The notes below the pieces were generated by a model, which searched no databases, was not told the origin of the DNA, and saw only the letters and a list, made by a program, of their open reading frames with translations. Of a DNA stretch of 64,000 bases, positions 52,301 to 61,630 are shown one piece after another. The DNA lies in the NCBI GenBank assembly GCA_046328475.1, contig JAXLWN010000026.1:1-64000 (forward strand), in the 5' to 3' direction. Numbering within the stretch: position 1 is the first letter of the stretch; the number at the start of each line of letters is the position of its first letter. Made by a program: the position numbers and the translations under genes. Source of the DNA: CADCWN01 sp046328475 (GTDB lineage Bacteria; Chloroflexota; Chloroflexia; Thermomicrobiales; CADCWN01).

Positions 52301-53287
52301 CAGCGGCGGGGCGACCAACCAATACCACCACGCCGCCGCCAGCCCGCTCGCCAGCGCATAGCCACCGAGCGCGACCCCGCCCGGCGGTCGCGCAGCCAGA
52401 TCACCGTCGCCACGCCGATCAGCAGGATTGCGACATATCCCCGCAGGCTGCTGGCCGGGTATGGCTCCAACGCAATCGGCGCGCACGCCGAGATGCCGAG
52501 GATCGCCAGTGCCAGCAACCAGCGCTGCCCTGCCGCCTCCCGGAGCGGCTGGATCGCCAGGGCAGCCCCGCGCCGCACCGCGAACAGCAACCCGATCGCC
52601 GCCAGCCCCATAATCATCGCCGGGTGCCGCGACGCGACCAGCCAGGAGAGCGTCGCCGCGCCCGTGTAGCCGATCAGCAGCGGCGTCACCCACCGCTCGC
52701 TCCGCAACGCGCGAAACAGCCAGTATCCCAGCCCCAGCAGCCCCACCTGCACGAGCGCCAGCCCCGCGCGCCAGGGCAGCGGCGGCCCATCCACCTCCCA
52801 GCGCACCGCCGCCACCACGAAACCGAGTTCGCGCTGATCCCCCGGCGCGCTGCGCGGGTTCGCCACCAGCGCGCGACCTGCAGCGGCTCGTCGCCCGCCG
52901 TCGGCCGCGCGTACCGACCCGATACTCGCGCAGCGCGCCATCGGGATAGACCGTGGCCAGTGGCGTCCCATCGACGACGATCGCCAACCGCCGGGCGCGC
53001 GCTCGCCCCGGACCATCCTGCGCCGCCACCACGATCACATAGCGGTCGGCGCGCGACACCGGCAGCGTCAGCCGCGCCGTCGGCTGCGACCAGCGGTAAC
53101 TGAACCCCTCGCTATTCCGCTCAGGGCCATAGAACCCCGCCAGGGCAACCCACCCCGGCGCCTCGGCCAGTCGCACCGTGCGTTGTGTCAGTGGAAAAAA
53201 CTCAACCAGAGGGTCACAACCGCCAGGAACGCCAGACCAGCCGCCGCAAGCCAATCGCCGCGCATCACCAATCGGCGCGCGGACCAA
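49400..53287 (-). pseudogene. Very large membrane protein(s) (GT-C-like) with many frameshifts
   Basis: From the right: a lumenal start (FFPLTQRTVRLAEAPGWVAL, 53.2 kb); helices VGLLGLGYWLFRAL and WLLALAILGISACAPIALEP (52.7-52.4 kb); AAWWYWLVAPPLAALPGLQL and LLIGDLLAGLLALAMPV-like text (52.3-52.1 kb); DEPGYLAAALGWRATAHLGL (51.85 kb), a GT-C motif; a long beta-rich extracellular part (TATEIVVRVDGATGEGERIT to RVRRAGDAAPLL, 51.6-50.9 kb); VVVGNPGADALPVTVTLLGD (50.8-50.5 kb); then helices LLLYPEIPATLLLVTGCGLA, YFSAALGHH-type and PWVVLVGVVVV (50.4-49.5 kb). Frame changes occur at least eight times. It could be one ~1250-aa protein or two genes split near 51.95 kb. Confidence 0.6.
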
Positions 53288-54219
53288 CCGGCTCTACGCC
53301 CCCGCGCCACCACGCCGCCATCGCCCGCCGTCGCCCGGTCCGCCCGTCCCGTCGTCACACTTCACTGAATATGCATAAGCAATCGCACCGCCAGATCACC
53401 CCCCGCAGTGTAGCACAGCCCTCCCTCTCGCCCCGCCACAACCCCCATCCTCAACCACCGTGGCATGATTTCCCCCCCTCGACGGGTCCGTATATGCAGG
53501 GGCGAAAACGAAACTTGCCCTCGTCGGGACGGCACCGCATCTCCTTTGGCCACTCGTCCCCACCCATCAAGGAGGCCCACCATGACCACTCACGCTCCCA
53601 GCCACTGCCAAGAGTCCCCCCAGGATTGGGGGGATGTAGGGGGGCCTCCCCACGCCCCAGCCACCCGCTCTCTCCCACGCTCTCACCTCCCGACCTGTCA
53701 TGCTGCGCGCAGCGCAGCATCCGCCCCTCTCTTCTCTCCACTCTCCACTCTCCTCGTCTCTGTGCCCCCTGTGCCCTCCGTGGTGTATTCGTCATTCGTC
53801 ATTCATCATTCGTCATTCGCTCCGTCCCCGCGTCGTTCTCCGCGTCTCCGCGCCTCTGCGGCTTTACTCTCTTCTCTCTTCTCTCTTCTCTCTTCTCTCC
53901 ACTCCCCCACCCCTCCCCTGGAGGAGAGGAAGAGGAAGAGTCAAAATGGAAAAACAAACCTACTTTTCGCCACCTCACCCGGACCGTCCCCTCCGCCCCA
54001 CTTCGCCCGAATCCCCTATCCCCACGCCGCAAACCCTCCTGTCCCATCTCCCGTAACCCCTTCGCCCCGCCCGAAAGCACCCGAATGGGCTACCCGGCCG
54101 ATTGGCCCGCACCATCCCCGATCCACTATACTTCGCGCTTGTGCGCGGCCAGGCCAGGCACGATCAGCAGGCACGATCGGATAATGCCCGGCATGGGTCG
54201 ATCAGGGGTGGGACGGCGC
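53288..54219. other. Long spacer with CTCTTCT array and repeat text
   Basis: No credible gene in 930 bases. Four TCATTCG-type heptamers (53795-53820) and five CTCTTCT units (53868-53905) lie here, with the palindromic element at 53694. A -10 TATACT at 54127-54132 with a poor -35 (TTGGCC, 19-base spacer) may serve the 54220 gene. Confidence 0.5.
53694..53722. repeat. Palindromic spacer element, copy 3
   Basis: TGTCATGCTGCGCGCAGCG; relative to copies at 4043 and 25991 two changes are compensating, keeping the central palindrome. Confidence 0.7.
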
Positions 54220-55341
54220 GTGAAGAAGCCCATACGCATCATCGGCGGCGTGCTCATCACCCTCTTCTTCCTCTGGCTCGCGGTCCGCAACGTCGATCTC
54301 GCCGCCATCCGCGACGCCCTCAGGCACGCCTCCTACCGCTACCTCATCCCCGCCGCCCTCTTCTGCGCCACCGGCTACCTGCTGCGCACCCTGCGCTGGC
54401 AGCGCATCCTCGCCCCCACCAGGCAGGTCCCCTTCGCGCGCCTCTTCCCGGTCCTGATGATCGGCTTCGCCGCCAACAACCTCCTCCCCGCGCGCATCGG
54501 CGAATTTGTCCGCGCCTACCTCCTCAGCCGCCGCGAGCGGGCCAGCACCAGCCTCGCCCTGGCCACCATCGTCCTGGAGCGCGTCTGCGACGGCCTGATG
54601 CTGATCACCCTGATGGCCGGCACCATCATCTTCGTCCCCATCCCCATCGACGACCCGAAGATCGACTTCGTCGAGTCCGCCGCCGCGATCATCTTCGGCG
54701 TCGCGGCGCTCGGCATCGTCCTGCTCCTCTTCGCCCCGCGCCCCATCCTCGCCATCATGCGCTTCTGCCTGCGCCCGCTCCCTCACCGGCTCGCCGCGCG
54801 CATCACCGGCATCATGGACGCCTTCATCGCCGGCCTGGAAGCCCTGCGCAGCCCCCTGGAGATCGCCAAGATCGCCGGCTTGGCCGCCCTGATCTGGGCC
54901 TGCGAGGCCGCCACCTTCGGCAGCGTGCTCCTCGCCTTCCCGCTCGGCCTGGAGCGCGGCGAATGGGTCGCCGCCGCCCTCTTCCTCCTCGTCTTCGTCA
55001 ACCTGGGGATCATGATCCCCTCCGCCCCCGGCTACATCGGCACCTACCAGCTCTTCGCCAAGATGGCGCTCGGGGCCTTCGCCGTCTCCGCCGCATCGGC
55101 GGTCGCGCTCTCCTTCGTCGTCCACGCGCTCCAATACTCGCTCGTCACCGGCATTGGCCTGATCTGCCTCTGGCGGCTCGGCCTCTCCCCCCGCACCCTC
55201 GGCGAACTCGGCAGCGCCGACGCCACCGCCGACACCGCCGCCGGTGAACCCATCGCCACCCGCGACCCCGCCACACCCGAAACTCGTCCCCACGAAGGCG
55301 TCACCATCGCCAACATCGAGGCAGCCCATGGCGGAAAATAG
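54220..55341 (+). CDS. Lysylphosphatidylglycerol synthase TM-like / AglD-type flippase family protein (paralogue 1)
   Basis: The 373-aa protein has about eight helices, begins VKKPIRIIGGVLITLFFLWL and shows the UPF0104/LPG-synthase TM-region landmarks: GYLLRTLRWQRILAPTRQV, GFAANNLLPARIGEFVRAYL (NNLLPARIGE is the family core), LERVCDGLMLITLMA, and NLGIMIPSAPGYIGTYQLF near the C-terminus. Related archaeal AglD handles polyprenol-linked sugars; some MprF relatives flip lipids. GTG 54220 has AGGGGTGGGACGGCGC upstream. A polar tail of about 45 residues is added. Confidence 0.85.
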   Translation: MKKPIRIIGGVLITLFFLWLAVRNVDLAAIRDALRHASYRYLIPAALFCATGYLLRTLRWQRILAPTRQVPFARLFPVLMIGFAANNLLPARIGEFVRAYLLSRRERASTSLALATIVLERVCDGLMLITLMAGTIIFVPIPIDDPKIDFVESAAAIIFGVAALGIVLLLFAPRPILAIMRFCLRPLPHRLAARITGIMDAFIAGLEALRSPLEIAKIAGLAALIWACEAATFGSVLLAFPLGLERGEWVAAALFLLVFVNLGIMIPSAPGYIGTYQLFAKMALGAFAVSAASAVALSFVVHALQYSLVTGIGLICLWRLGLSPRTLGELGSADATADTAAGEPIATRDPATPETRPHEGVTIANIEAAHGGK

Positions 55342-55363
55342 CCCGCGCCCATTCCCCGTCCCT

Positions 55364-55405
55364 CGTCCCTCGTTACTCATTACTCGTTACTCATCACTCG
55401 TCACC
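55364..55405. repeat. GTTACTC/CTCGTTA heptamer array
   Basis: Five to six units of the GTTACTC type (TCCCTCG, GTTACTC, ATTACTC) fill the gap and end at the next start codon. Confidence 0.8.
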
Positions 55406-55409
55406 CGCC

Positions 55410-56435
55410 ATGCTTCGTAACTGGCGCCTCTGGCTCGGCCTGCTGATCAGCGTCGCCTTCATCGCCCTGGCGATTCGCGGCCAGGACCTCGGCCGCGTGC
55501 GCGAAGCCCTCGGCGAGGCCGACTACCGCTACCTCCCCTTCGCCCTGGTCCTCTATTTCGCCGGGGTGCTGCTCCGCACCTTGCGTTGGCGCTACCTGCT
55601 CGCCCCCGTGCGCCGCGTCCAGGCGCGCAAGCTCTACTCCATCGTCGTCATCGGCTACATGGCCAACAACGTCCTCCCCTGGCGCATCGGCGAGGTCGTC
55701 CGCAGCTACGTGCTGCGCGAGCGCGAGGGCGTCCCCACCAGCGCCTCGCTCGCCACCATCGCCGTTGAGCGCATCTTCGACGGCCTGACGATGCTCGCCT
55801 TCCTCTTCCTCGCCTCGCTCGTCATCCCGCTCGACCCCACCATCAGGGCGCGAGCCGTCGTCGTCACCATCGTCTTCCTGCTGGCCATCGTCGCCCTGAT
55901 CGTGATCGTCGTCTCCAACCAGCTGCGCGCCCGCCTCCTGTCGCTCGTCACCCGCCCCCTCCCCGCCGCCATCGGCACCCGCCTGACCGCGCTCGTCGAG
56001 AGCTTCGTCGGCGGCCTCCACATCCTTCGGTCCTTCAAGGACCTCATCCTCGTCGCCTCCTGCTCCATCCTCGCCTGGGGGCTGGAGAGCTCGATGTACC
56101 TGGTGATCGCGCGCGGCTTCGGCCTGCACCTGGAGATCTCCGGCCGTGATCGCGAAATCGCCGGGATGCTGATGACGACCGCCGTCGCCAACCTCGCGAC
56201 CCTCATCCCCTCCACCCCCGGCTACATCGGCGTCTTCGAGTCGGGCGTGGTGCTCGTCGTCAACGGCATCCTCGGCATCGAGCGCGAGGTCGCCCTCAGC
56301 TACGCCATCGTCGTCCACGCCGCGCTCTACTTCCCGATCACCCTCTGGGGCCTCTACTACTGGGCTCGCGCCCACCTCTCCCTCAGCGCCGTCCGCTCCG
56401 ACGCCAGCCGCGAGGCCGAGCAAGCCAGCAGATAA
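55410..56435 (+). CDS. Lysylphosphatidylglycerol synthase TM-like / AglD-type protein (paralogue 2)
   Basis: The 341-aa product (MLRNWRLWLGLLISVAFIAL) aligns along its length with the previous gene: FAGVLLRTLRWRYLLAPVRR, GYMANNVLPWRIGEVVRSYV, VERIFDGLTMLAFLFLASLV and NLATLIPSTPGYIGVFESG. The pair arose by tandem duplication and could form a two-subunit lipid or sugar-lipid translocator. The very short spacer is a heptamer array. Confidence 0.85.
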   Translation: MLRNWRLWLGLLISVAFIALAIRGQDLGRVREALGEADYRYLPFALVLYFAGVLLRTLRWRYLLAPVRRVQARKLYSIVVIGYMANNVLPWRIGEVVRSYVLREREGVPTSASLATIAVERIFDGLTMLAFLFLASLVIPLDPTIRARAVVVTIVFLLAIVALIVIVVSNQLRARLLSLVTRPLPAAIGTRLTALVESFVGGLHILRSFKDLILVASCSILAWGLESSMYLVIARGFGLHLEISGRDREIAGMLMTTAVANLATLIPSTPGYIGVFESGVVLVVNGILGIEREVALSYAIVVHAALYFPITLWGLYYWARAHLSLSAVRSDASREAEQASR

Positions 56436-56454
56436 GCGCGCGTCACCGCCCGCT

Positions 56455-56488
56455 CACTGACTACTGACTACTGACTACTGACTACTGG
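56455..56488. repeat. GACTACT heptamer array
   Basis: Four perfect GACTACT units, ending six bases before ATG 56495 of uppP. Confidence 0.85.
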
Positions 56489-56494
56489 TGCCCG

Positions 56495-57358
<864 letters not shown>

Positions 57359-57429
57359 CCGTTTGGGCTCGTCGTTCGTTACAATGAGTAGTGGACCATC
57401 GCGGGTGGCGGAGGGGGAGGCATTTGGTA

Positions 57430-58143
57430 GTGGATGAAGCTGAGAAGATCGCACCGACCAACGAGGTGGTCGCCAGCGAGGCGGCCCCCGAGGAGTCGGG
57501 CGATCGAGGGCGCCGGGCGCTGCGCTTCGCGCGCGAGCTGCTCGAGACGATCGTGCTGACGCTGGTCATCTTCCTGGTAGTGCGCGCGAATATCACCATG
57601 TACCGCGTCGATGGCACCAGCATGGTCCCGACACTCCACGACGGGGCCTACCTGATCGTCAACAAGACGGTCTACTTCCACTTCAACAAGAATGCCCTCC
57701 GCAATTGGCTGCCCGGCCCCGACAATCAGGAGCGCGATGTCGCCTACCTCTTCCACCCGCCCCGGCGCGGCGACATCGTCGTGCTCAATCCGCCGGTGCC
57801 GTCGGACAAGCCCTACATCAAGCGCGTGATCGGCCTGCCCGGCGACCGCATCTCCATCCACGACGGCAAGGTCTACGTCAACGATGTCGCCCTCACCGAA
57901 CCCTACATCGCCGCCCCGCCCGCCTATCGCTACCCGCAGGGCACCGAGAATGGCGTCTACGTCGTCCCCGAAGCGCATGTCTTCGTCCTCGGCGACAACC
58001 GCAACAATAGCCAGGACTCCCACGGCGCGAACTTCGGCGCGGTCTCGCTCGATAGCATCATCGGCCAGGCCTTCTTCATCTACCTCCCCCTCGACGACGC
58101 CGGCATCATCCCGCACCACCGCTACAGCGAGTTGGGCGAGTGA
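57430..58143 (+). CDS. lepB: Signal peptidase I
   Basis: The 237-aa type I signal peptidase cleaves leader peptides outside the membrane. It has one N-terminal anchor (FARELLETIVLTLVIFLVVR), catalytic Ser in DGTSMVPTLHDG (about residue 64), general-base Lys in YIKRVIGLPGDRIS (about 130), and box E GDNRNNSQDSH. GTG 57430 is preferred (GGAGG nine bases upstream); TTG 57424 is an alternative. A bidirectional terminator follows. Confidence 0.95.
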   Translation: MDEAEKIAPTNEVVASEAAPEESGDRGRRALRFARELLETIVLTLVIFLVVRANITMYRVDGTSMVPTLHDGAYLIVNKTVYFHFNKNALRNWLPGPDNQERDVAYLFHPPRRGDIVVLNPPVPSDKPYIKRVIGLPGDRISIHDGKVYVNDVALTEPYIAAPPAYRYPQGTENGVYVVPEAHVFVLGDNRNNSQDSHGANFGAVSLDSIIGQAFFIYLPLDDAGIIPHHRYSELGE

Positions 58144-58151
58144 CCGCTGGA

Positions 58152-58265
58152 TCGTAGAGCGTAGAACGTAGAGCGACTCATAAACGAGGGGCGATGCCTG
58201 TCTTGTCAGGCACCGCCCCTCGCCATTTTACGTCCTACGCTCCACGCTCTACGCCTTACGCCCTA
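58152..58265. repeat. Inverted GAGCGTA heptamers around a bidirectional terminator
   Basis: Left GAGCGTA/GAACGTA units and right CTACGCT/CTACGCC units flank the hairpin CGAGGGGCG...CGCCCCTCG (58185-58222). T-rich ends read on both strands (CCATTTTA forward, GTTTATGAG reverse), between convergent lepB and the MFS gene. Confidence 0.82.
58185..58230. terminator. Bidirectional Rho-independent terminator
   Basis: Outer stem CGAGGGGCG/CGCCCCTCG plus inner GCCTG/CAGGC, with T-rich tails on both sides, placed between convergent genes. Confidence 0.75.
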
Positions 58266-59486
58266 CTCCCCCCGCTCCTCCGGCGGTCGCGCCGCGCGGA
58301 ACATCGCCAGCAGCAGCAGGTCGTAGACGACTTTCAGCGAGCCGCAGATCACCAGCGGCCAGCCGAACGGCGAACTGGCGAGCAGGTAGCCCGCCGGGAG
58401 CGGCGCGAGCGCGGAGGCCAGGCTGCGCGGCACATTCGTCACGCTGGCAGCGGCCGGGCGCTCGGGCGGCGAGACGACGGCCATGACATACGATGTGCGC
58501 GTCGGCACGTCCATCTGCGAGAGGGCGCTGCGCGCGAAGAGGAAGGCCAGCGCCAGCGGCAGCGTCGGCATGAACGGCACCAGGATCAGGAAGAGGTTCG
58601 CCGGGAGATGGGTGAAGACCATCGTGTTGATCAGCCCGATCCGGCGTGCGAGGCGCGGCGCGACGAGTTGCGACCCGGCGGCGAGCAAGCTGGTCCAGAA
58701 GAAGATCGCCCCGGTGGTCGCCACCGACAGTCCGAAGCGGTTCAGTAACCAGAGCGCCATGATCGACTGCACCGCGAAGCCCCCGGCGAACGAGTCGATG
58801 CTGAAAAGCCCCGCCAGGGTATAGACCATCCGCTTCGACGGCCCGAGCGGCGCGGCGGTGTGACCCCCTGATGGTTCGATCGCCGGGGAGAGGCCCCGGT
58901 AGAGCAGCAGCACGACCACCCCGAGCAGGGCGTAGAGCAGGAACATCCCCGCGAGCGCCGACTGGAAGTCGAGCGAGGTCCGCGCCGCGATCAGACTCGG
59001 TAACCCGGCGAAGAGCGACCCGATCGCCGCGATCAGGGTCCCGGTGTAGGTATAGCGCGCGAAGAGCGTGGTGCGATCTTCGGGCACGACTGTCTGCGGC
59101 AGGAGTGCCTGCTCGGTCGGTAGGAAGACGCTGACATCGCCCGACGATGGATTGAGCGTGCCGACAAAGGCGACGACCAGCAGCGGCCAGAAGTCGCGCA
59201 CGAAGGCGAATGCCAGCCCCGTCGCGATCATCAGGATCGCCGCGCGCAGCAGGAGCGCGCGGCGGCGCAGCCGCACCGCGATCAGCCCCACACCGAGTGT
59301 CAGCGCCGCCGAGCCGAGCAGCGTTGCGGTCGTCACCGCCCCGATTTGTATCTCGCTATAACCGAGGGTCGTCAGGTAGACCGGCAGCAACACGCTGACG
59401 AAGCCGTCACCGAAGGCCCGTACCCCTCGCGCTCGCACCAATACGGCTGCGTCCGGCGACGCGCCGGGCGGCAGGAGGCGAATCAC
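58263..59486 (-). CDS. Major facilitator superfamily transporter
   Basis: The 407-aa protein has twelve helices and begins (M)IRLLPPGASPDAAVLVRARG. MFS features are GLIAVRLRRRALLLRAAILM (loop 2-3) and LVAPRLARRIGLINTMVFTH in the second half. Start GTG 59486 overlaps the hemL stop (GTGA), so the two are coupled. Substrate unknown; export of an amino-compound or tetrapyrrole intermediate is a guess only. Confidence 0.85.
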   Translation of the reverse strand: MIRLLPPGASPDAAVLVRARGVRAFGDGFVSVLLPVYLTTLGYSEIQIGAVTTATLLGSAALTLGVGLIAVRLRRRALLLRAAILMIATGLAFAFVRDFWPLLVVAFVGTLNPSSGDVSVFLPTEQALLPQTVVPEDRTTLFARYTYTGTLIAAIGSLFAGLPSLIAARTSLDFQSALAGMFLLYALLGVVVLLLYRGLSPAIEPSGGHTAAPLGPSKRMVYTLAGLFSIDSFAGGFAVQSIMALWLLNRFGLSVATTGAIFFWTSLLAAGSQLVAPRLARRIGLINTMVFTHLPANLFLILVPFMPTLPLALAFLFARSALSQMDVPTRTSYVMAVVSPPERPAAASVTNVPRSLASALAPLPAGYLLASSPFGWPLVICGSLKVVYDLLLLAMFRAARPPEERGE

Positions 59487-60781
59487 TCCATCTCCGCCAA
59501 AACTTCGCGCGCGGCGGCGAGGGTGGCGTCGATGTCGGCCTCGGTGTGGACCGCCGAGAGGTAGAACTTCTGCACGGCGGGGTTGACCAGCATCCCGCGC
59601 GACAGCAGCCCGTCATACCACTGCGCCATGCGTCGCTTATCGGCGGTCTGCGCCGAGCGGTAGTCGGTCACCGGCTGGTCGGTGAAGAGGACGGTCACGA
59701 TCGGGCCGTCCCAGAGCACCTGGCCGGGGATGCCGCGCTCGGCCAGTAAGGCTTGCAGGCCGTGGGCTAGCCGATCGCCGATGGCGCGCAGGCGATCGTA
59801 GGTGCCGGGCTGGCCCAGTTCGCGCAGCGTGGCCGACCCGGCGGTGGCAGCGAGTGGATTGCCGCTGAAGGTGCCGCCGAAGAAGGTGAAGCGCTCGTCG
59901 TCGCGGCGGCGCGGGTCGGTCAGCTCGATGATCTCGGCGGAACCGGCGACGGCCGAGATGGCGTAGCCGCCGCCGATCGTCTTGCCGTAGACCGCCAGGT
60001 CGGGGGTGACGCCGTAGCGCTCCTGCGCGCCGCCCCAGGCCAGCCGGAAGCCGGTCACGACCTCGTCGAAGATCAGCAGCACATTGTGCGCCTTCGTCGC
60101 CTCGCGCAGTGCTTGCAGGAAGCCGGGCTGCGGCGGGATGACTCGCTGGTAAGGCTCCACGATCACCGCCGCCAGGTCGCGGCCGTACGAGGCGATGATC
60201 TCCCCGGCCAGTGTCGCGTCGTTGTAGGGCGCGACGAGCATCTGGTCGGCGACGGGGCGGGGCACCCCCGCCGAGTCGGCCGGGGCAACCGGGTAGTCGG
60301 TGGGTCGCCTCGGCGTGGAGGCGACCAGCGCGTAGTCGCTGTGGCCGTGGTAGCCCCCCTCGAACTTCAGCACCTTGTCGCGCCCGGTGAAGGCGCGGGC
60401 ATAGCGCATCGCCAGGAAGGTCGCCTCCGAGCCGGTCGAGGCGAATTTCACCTTCTCCGCGCAGGGGACCGCCGCGACGATCTGCTCGGCCAGTTCGATG
60501 ATCGGCTCGCTGAGGGCGTAGAAGTGCGAGCCGCGCCGCGCCTGCTCGATCACCGCCTCGGTGATGGCGGGGTGGGCGTGACCGAGGATCAGCGGCCCCG
60601 AGCCGAGGACGTAGTCGATGTAGGCGTTGCCGTCGGCGTCGTAGATCTTGCTCCCCTCGCCGCGCGCGGCGACGAAGGCACCGCCCCGCGCCCCGGTCGC
60701 GACGCCGACCGCGCCATAGGGCATCACCCGCGCCGCCCGCGCCGTCCATTCGGCATTGCGCGACTCGATCTGGATCGCCAT
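59483..60781 (-). CDS. hemL: Class III aminotransferase, probably glutamate-1-semialdehyde 2,1-aminomutase
   Basis: The 432-aa PLP enzyme resembles HemL: NAYIDYVLGSGPLILGHAHP, KFASTGSEATFLAMRYARAF, FEGGYHGHSDYALV, FDEVVTGFRLAWGGAQERYG and PLP-Lys in VYGKTIGGGYAISA (about residue 265), ending FYLSAVHTEADIDATLAAAR. HemL makes 5-aminolevulinate for heme. No other hem gene is nearby and it is coupled to an MFS gene, so a related aminotransferase with another substrate is possible. ATG 60781 follows GGGAGGCGGTCAGC. Confidence 0.78.
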   Translation of the reverse strand: MAIQIESRNAEWTARAARVMPYGAVGVATGARGGAFVAARGEGSKIYDADGNAYIDYVLGSGPLILGHAHPAITEAVIEQARRGSHFYALSEPIIELAEQIVAAVPCAEKVKFASTGSEATFLAMRYARAFTGRDKVLKFEGGYHGHSDYALVASTPRRPTDYPVAPADSAGVPRPVADQMLVAPYNDATLAGEIIASYGRDLAAVIVEPYQRVIPPQPGFLQALREATKAHNVLLIFDEVVTGFRLAWGGAQERYGVTPDLAVYGKTIGGGYAISAVAGSAEIIELTDPRRRDDERFTFFGGTFSGNPLAATAGSATLRELGQPGTYDRLRAIGDRLAHGLQALLAERGIPGQVLWDGPIVTVLFTDQPVTDYRSAQTADKRRMAQWYDGLLSRGMLVNPAVQKFYLSAVHTEADIDATLAAAREVLAEME

Positions 60782-61299
60782 GCTGACCGCCTCCCGACGC
60801 CGCCCGCCCGACAGAAGAAGGATCGCGGTGGTGCGGCGCTCACTCCTCATCCGACCCCAGGCATGGCGCACAGTATCGCATGTGCCGGTCGAGTCTGCCG
60901 ACGGCTCGTCGCCAGGGGATGTCGAAGTACACCGCTTCGCAACCTCGCGCGCTCTCGTATCGCCACCGTCATCCCCGAAGCTGGGCCTGGCAGCGCAGGA
61001 GGATGGGCGATAGGCACCTCGATGCGCTCGGGAATGGTCTCGGCGCGAAAGGGATGGTCGTCCGGTGTCTTGCACAGGTTCTCGCCTCAGCCACCGGCAT
61101 TGGCGGCGCGATGTTGGCGTTCTCGGTCAGCCTCGCCCGGGCGATGGCAGGGCCATGTGCGCGTGCGGCACCGGGTACGGTACGGAACTCCCAGGACGAA
61201 CGGCCCAAAAGATGGCCCGAATTCCCCCCAGACCACCCCCCTGAATGGGCTAGCTTTCCTATAGGTCCCATACCAGTCGATGTTCTACGCTACGCACAG
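60782..61299. other. Intergenic region upstream of the riboswitch
   Basis: No gene with a sensible start is visible. It should contain the promoter for the TadE-like gene; TATAGG at about 61259 and TACGCT at about 61287 are weak -10 candidates. Confidence 0.35.
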
Positions 61300-61415
61300 T
61301 GACCGTGACCGTCCAGGGCCACCCCGGGGGAAACGCCGGGGGCGCAAAGCTTCGGACCTACCGCCTCGCCTACCCGTGCACGGGTGCGAGGCTATGGCAG
61401 CCGAGCCGCCGGTTG
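61300..61415 (+). ncRNA. c-di-GMP-I (GEMM-I) riboswitch
   Basis: The hallmark order is present: AGGGCCACCCCGGGGGAAAC (P2 strand with GAAA tetraloop), GCCGGGGGCGCAAAGC, the linker CGGACCTA, a variable hairpin (GCCTCGC...GCGAGGC, 61363-61391) and CTATGGCAGCCGAGCCGCC. These match the GNRA loop, the GGRACGCAAAGC tetraloop-receptor strand and the AGCCGGGUUGCC strand of GEMM-I. A stem-loop (GCGGGGACT...AGTCCCGC, 61459-61487) after it may be the expression platform. It lies about 215 bases before a surface-protein gene. Confidence 0.85.
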
Positions 61416-61630
61416 CGGGGTTGAATACCCCGCACCACGGGGGATCGCCCCCCAGGACGCGGGGACTACATCAGTTGATGGAGTCCCGCCATGACACACC
61501 ACCGCCATCTTCCTCGACCCGCCTCTTCGGCAAACATCACGCTGCGGGCCAACTCCCACCGCTTGGCATTGGAGAGCGCCGTGCCTGCCACTGCGTCGCG
61601 TAGCGTGCTGCCGTAAAAGGAGGCGAGACT

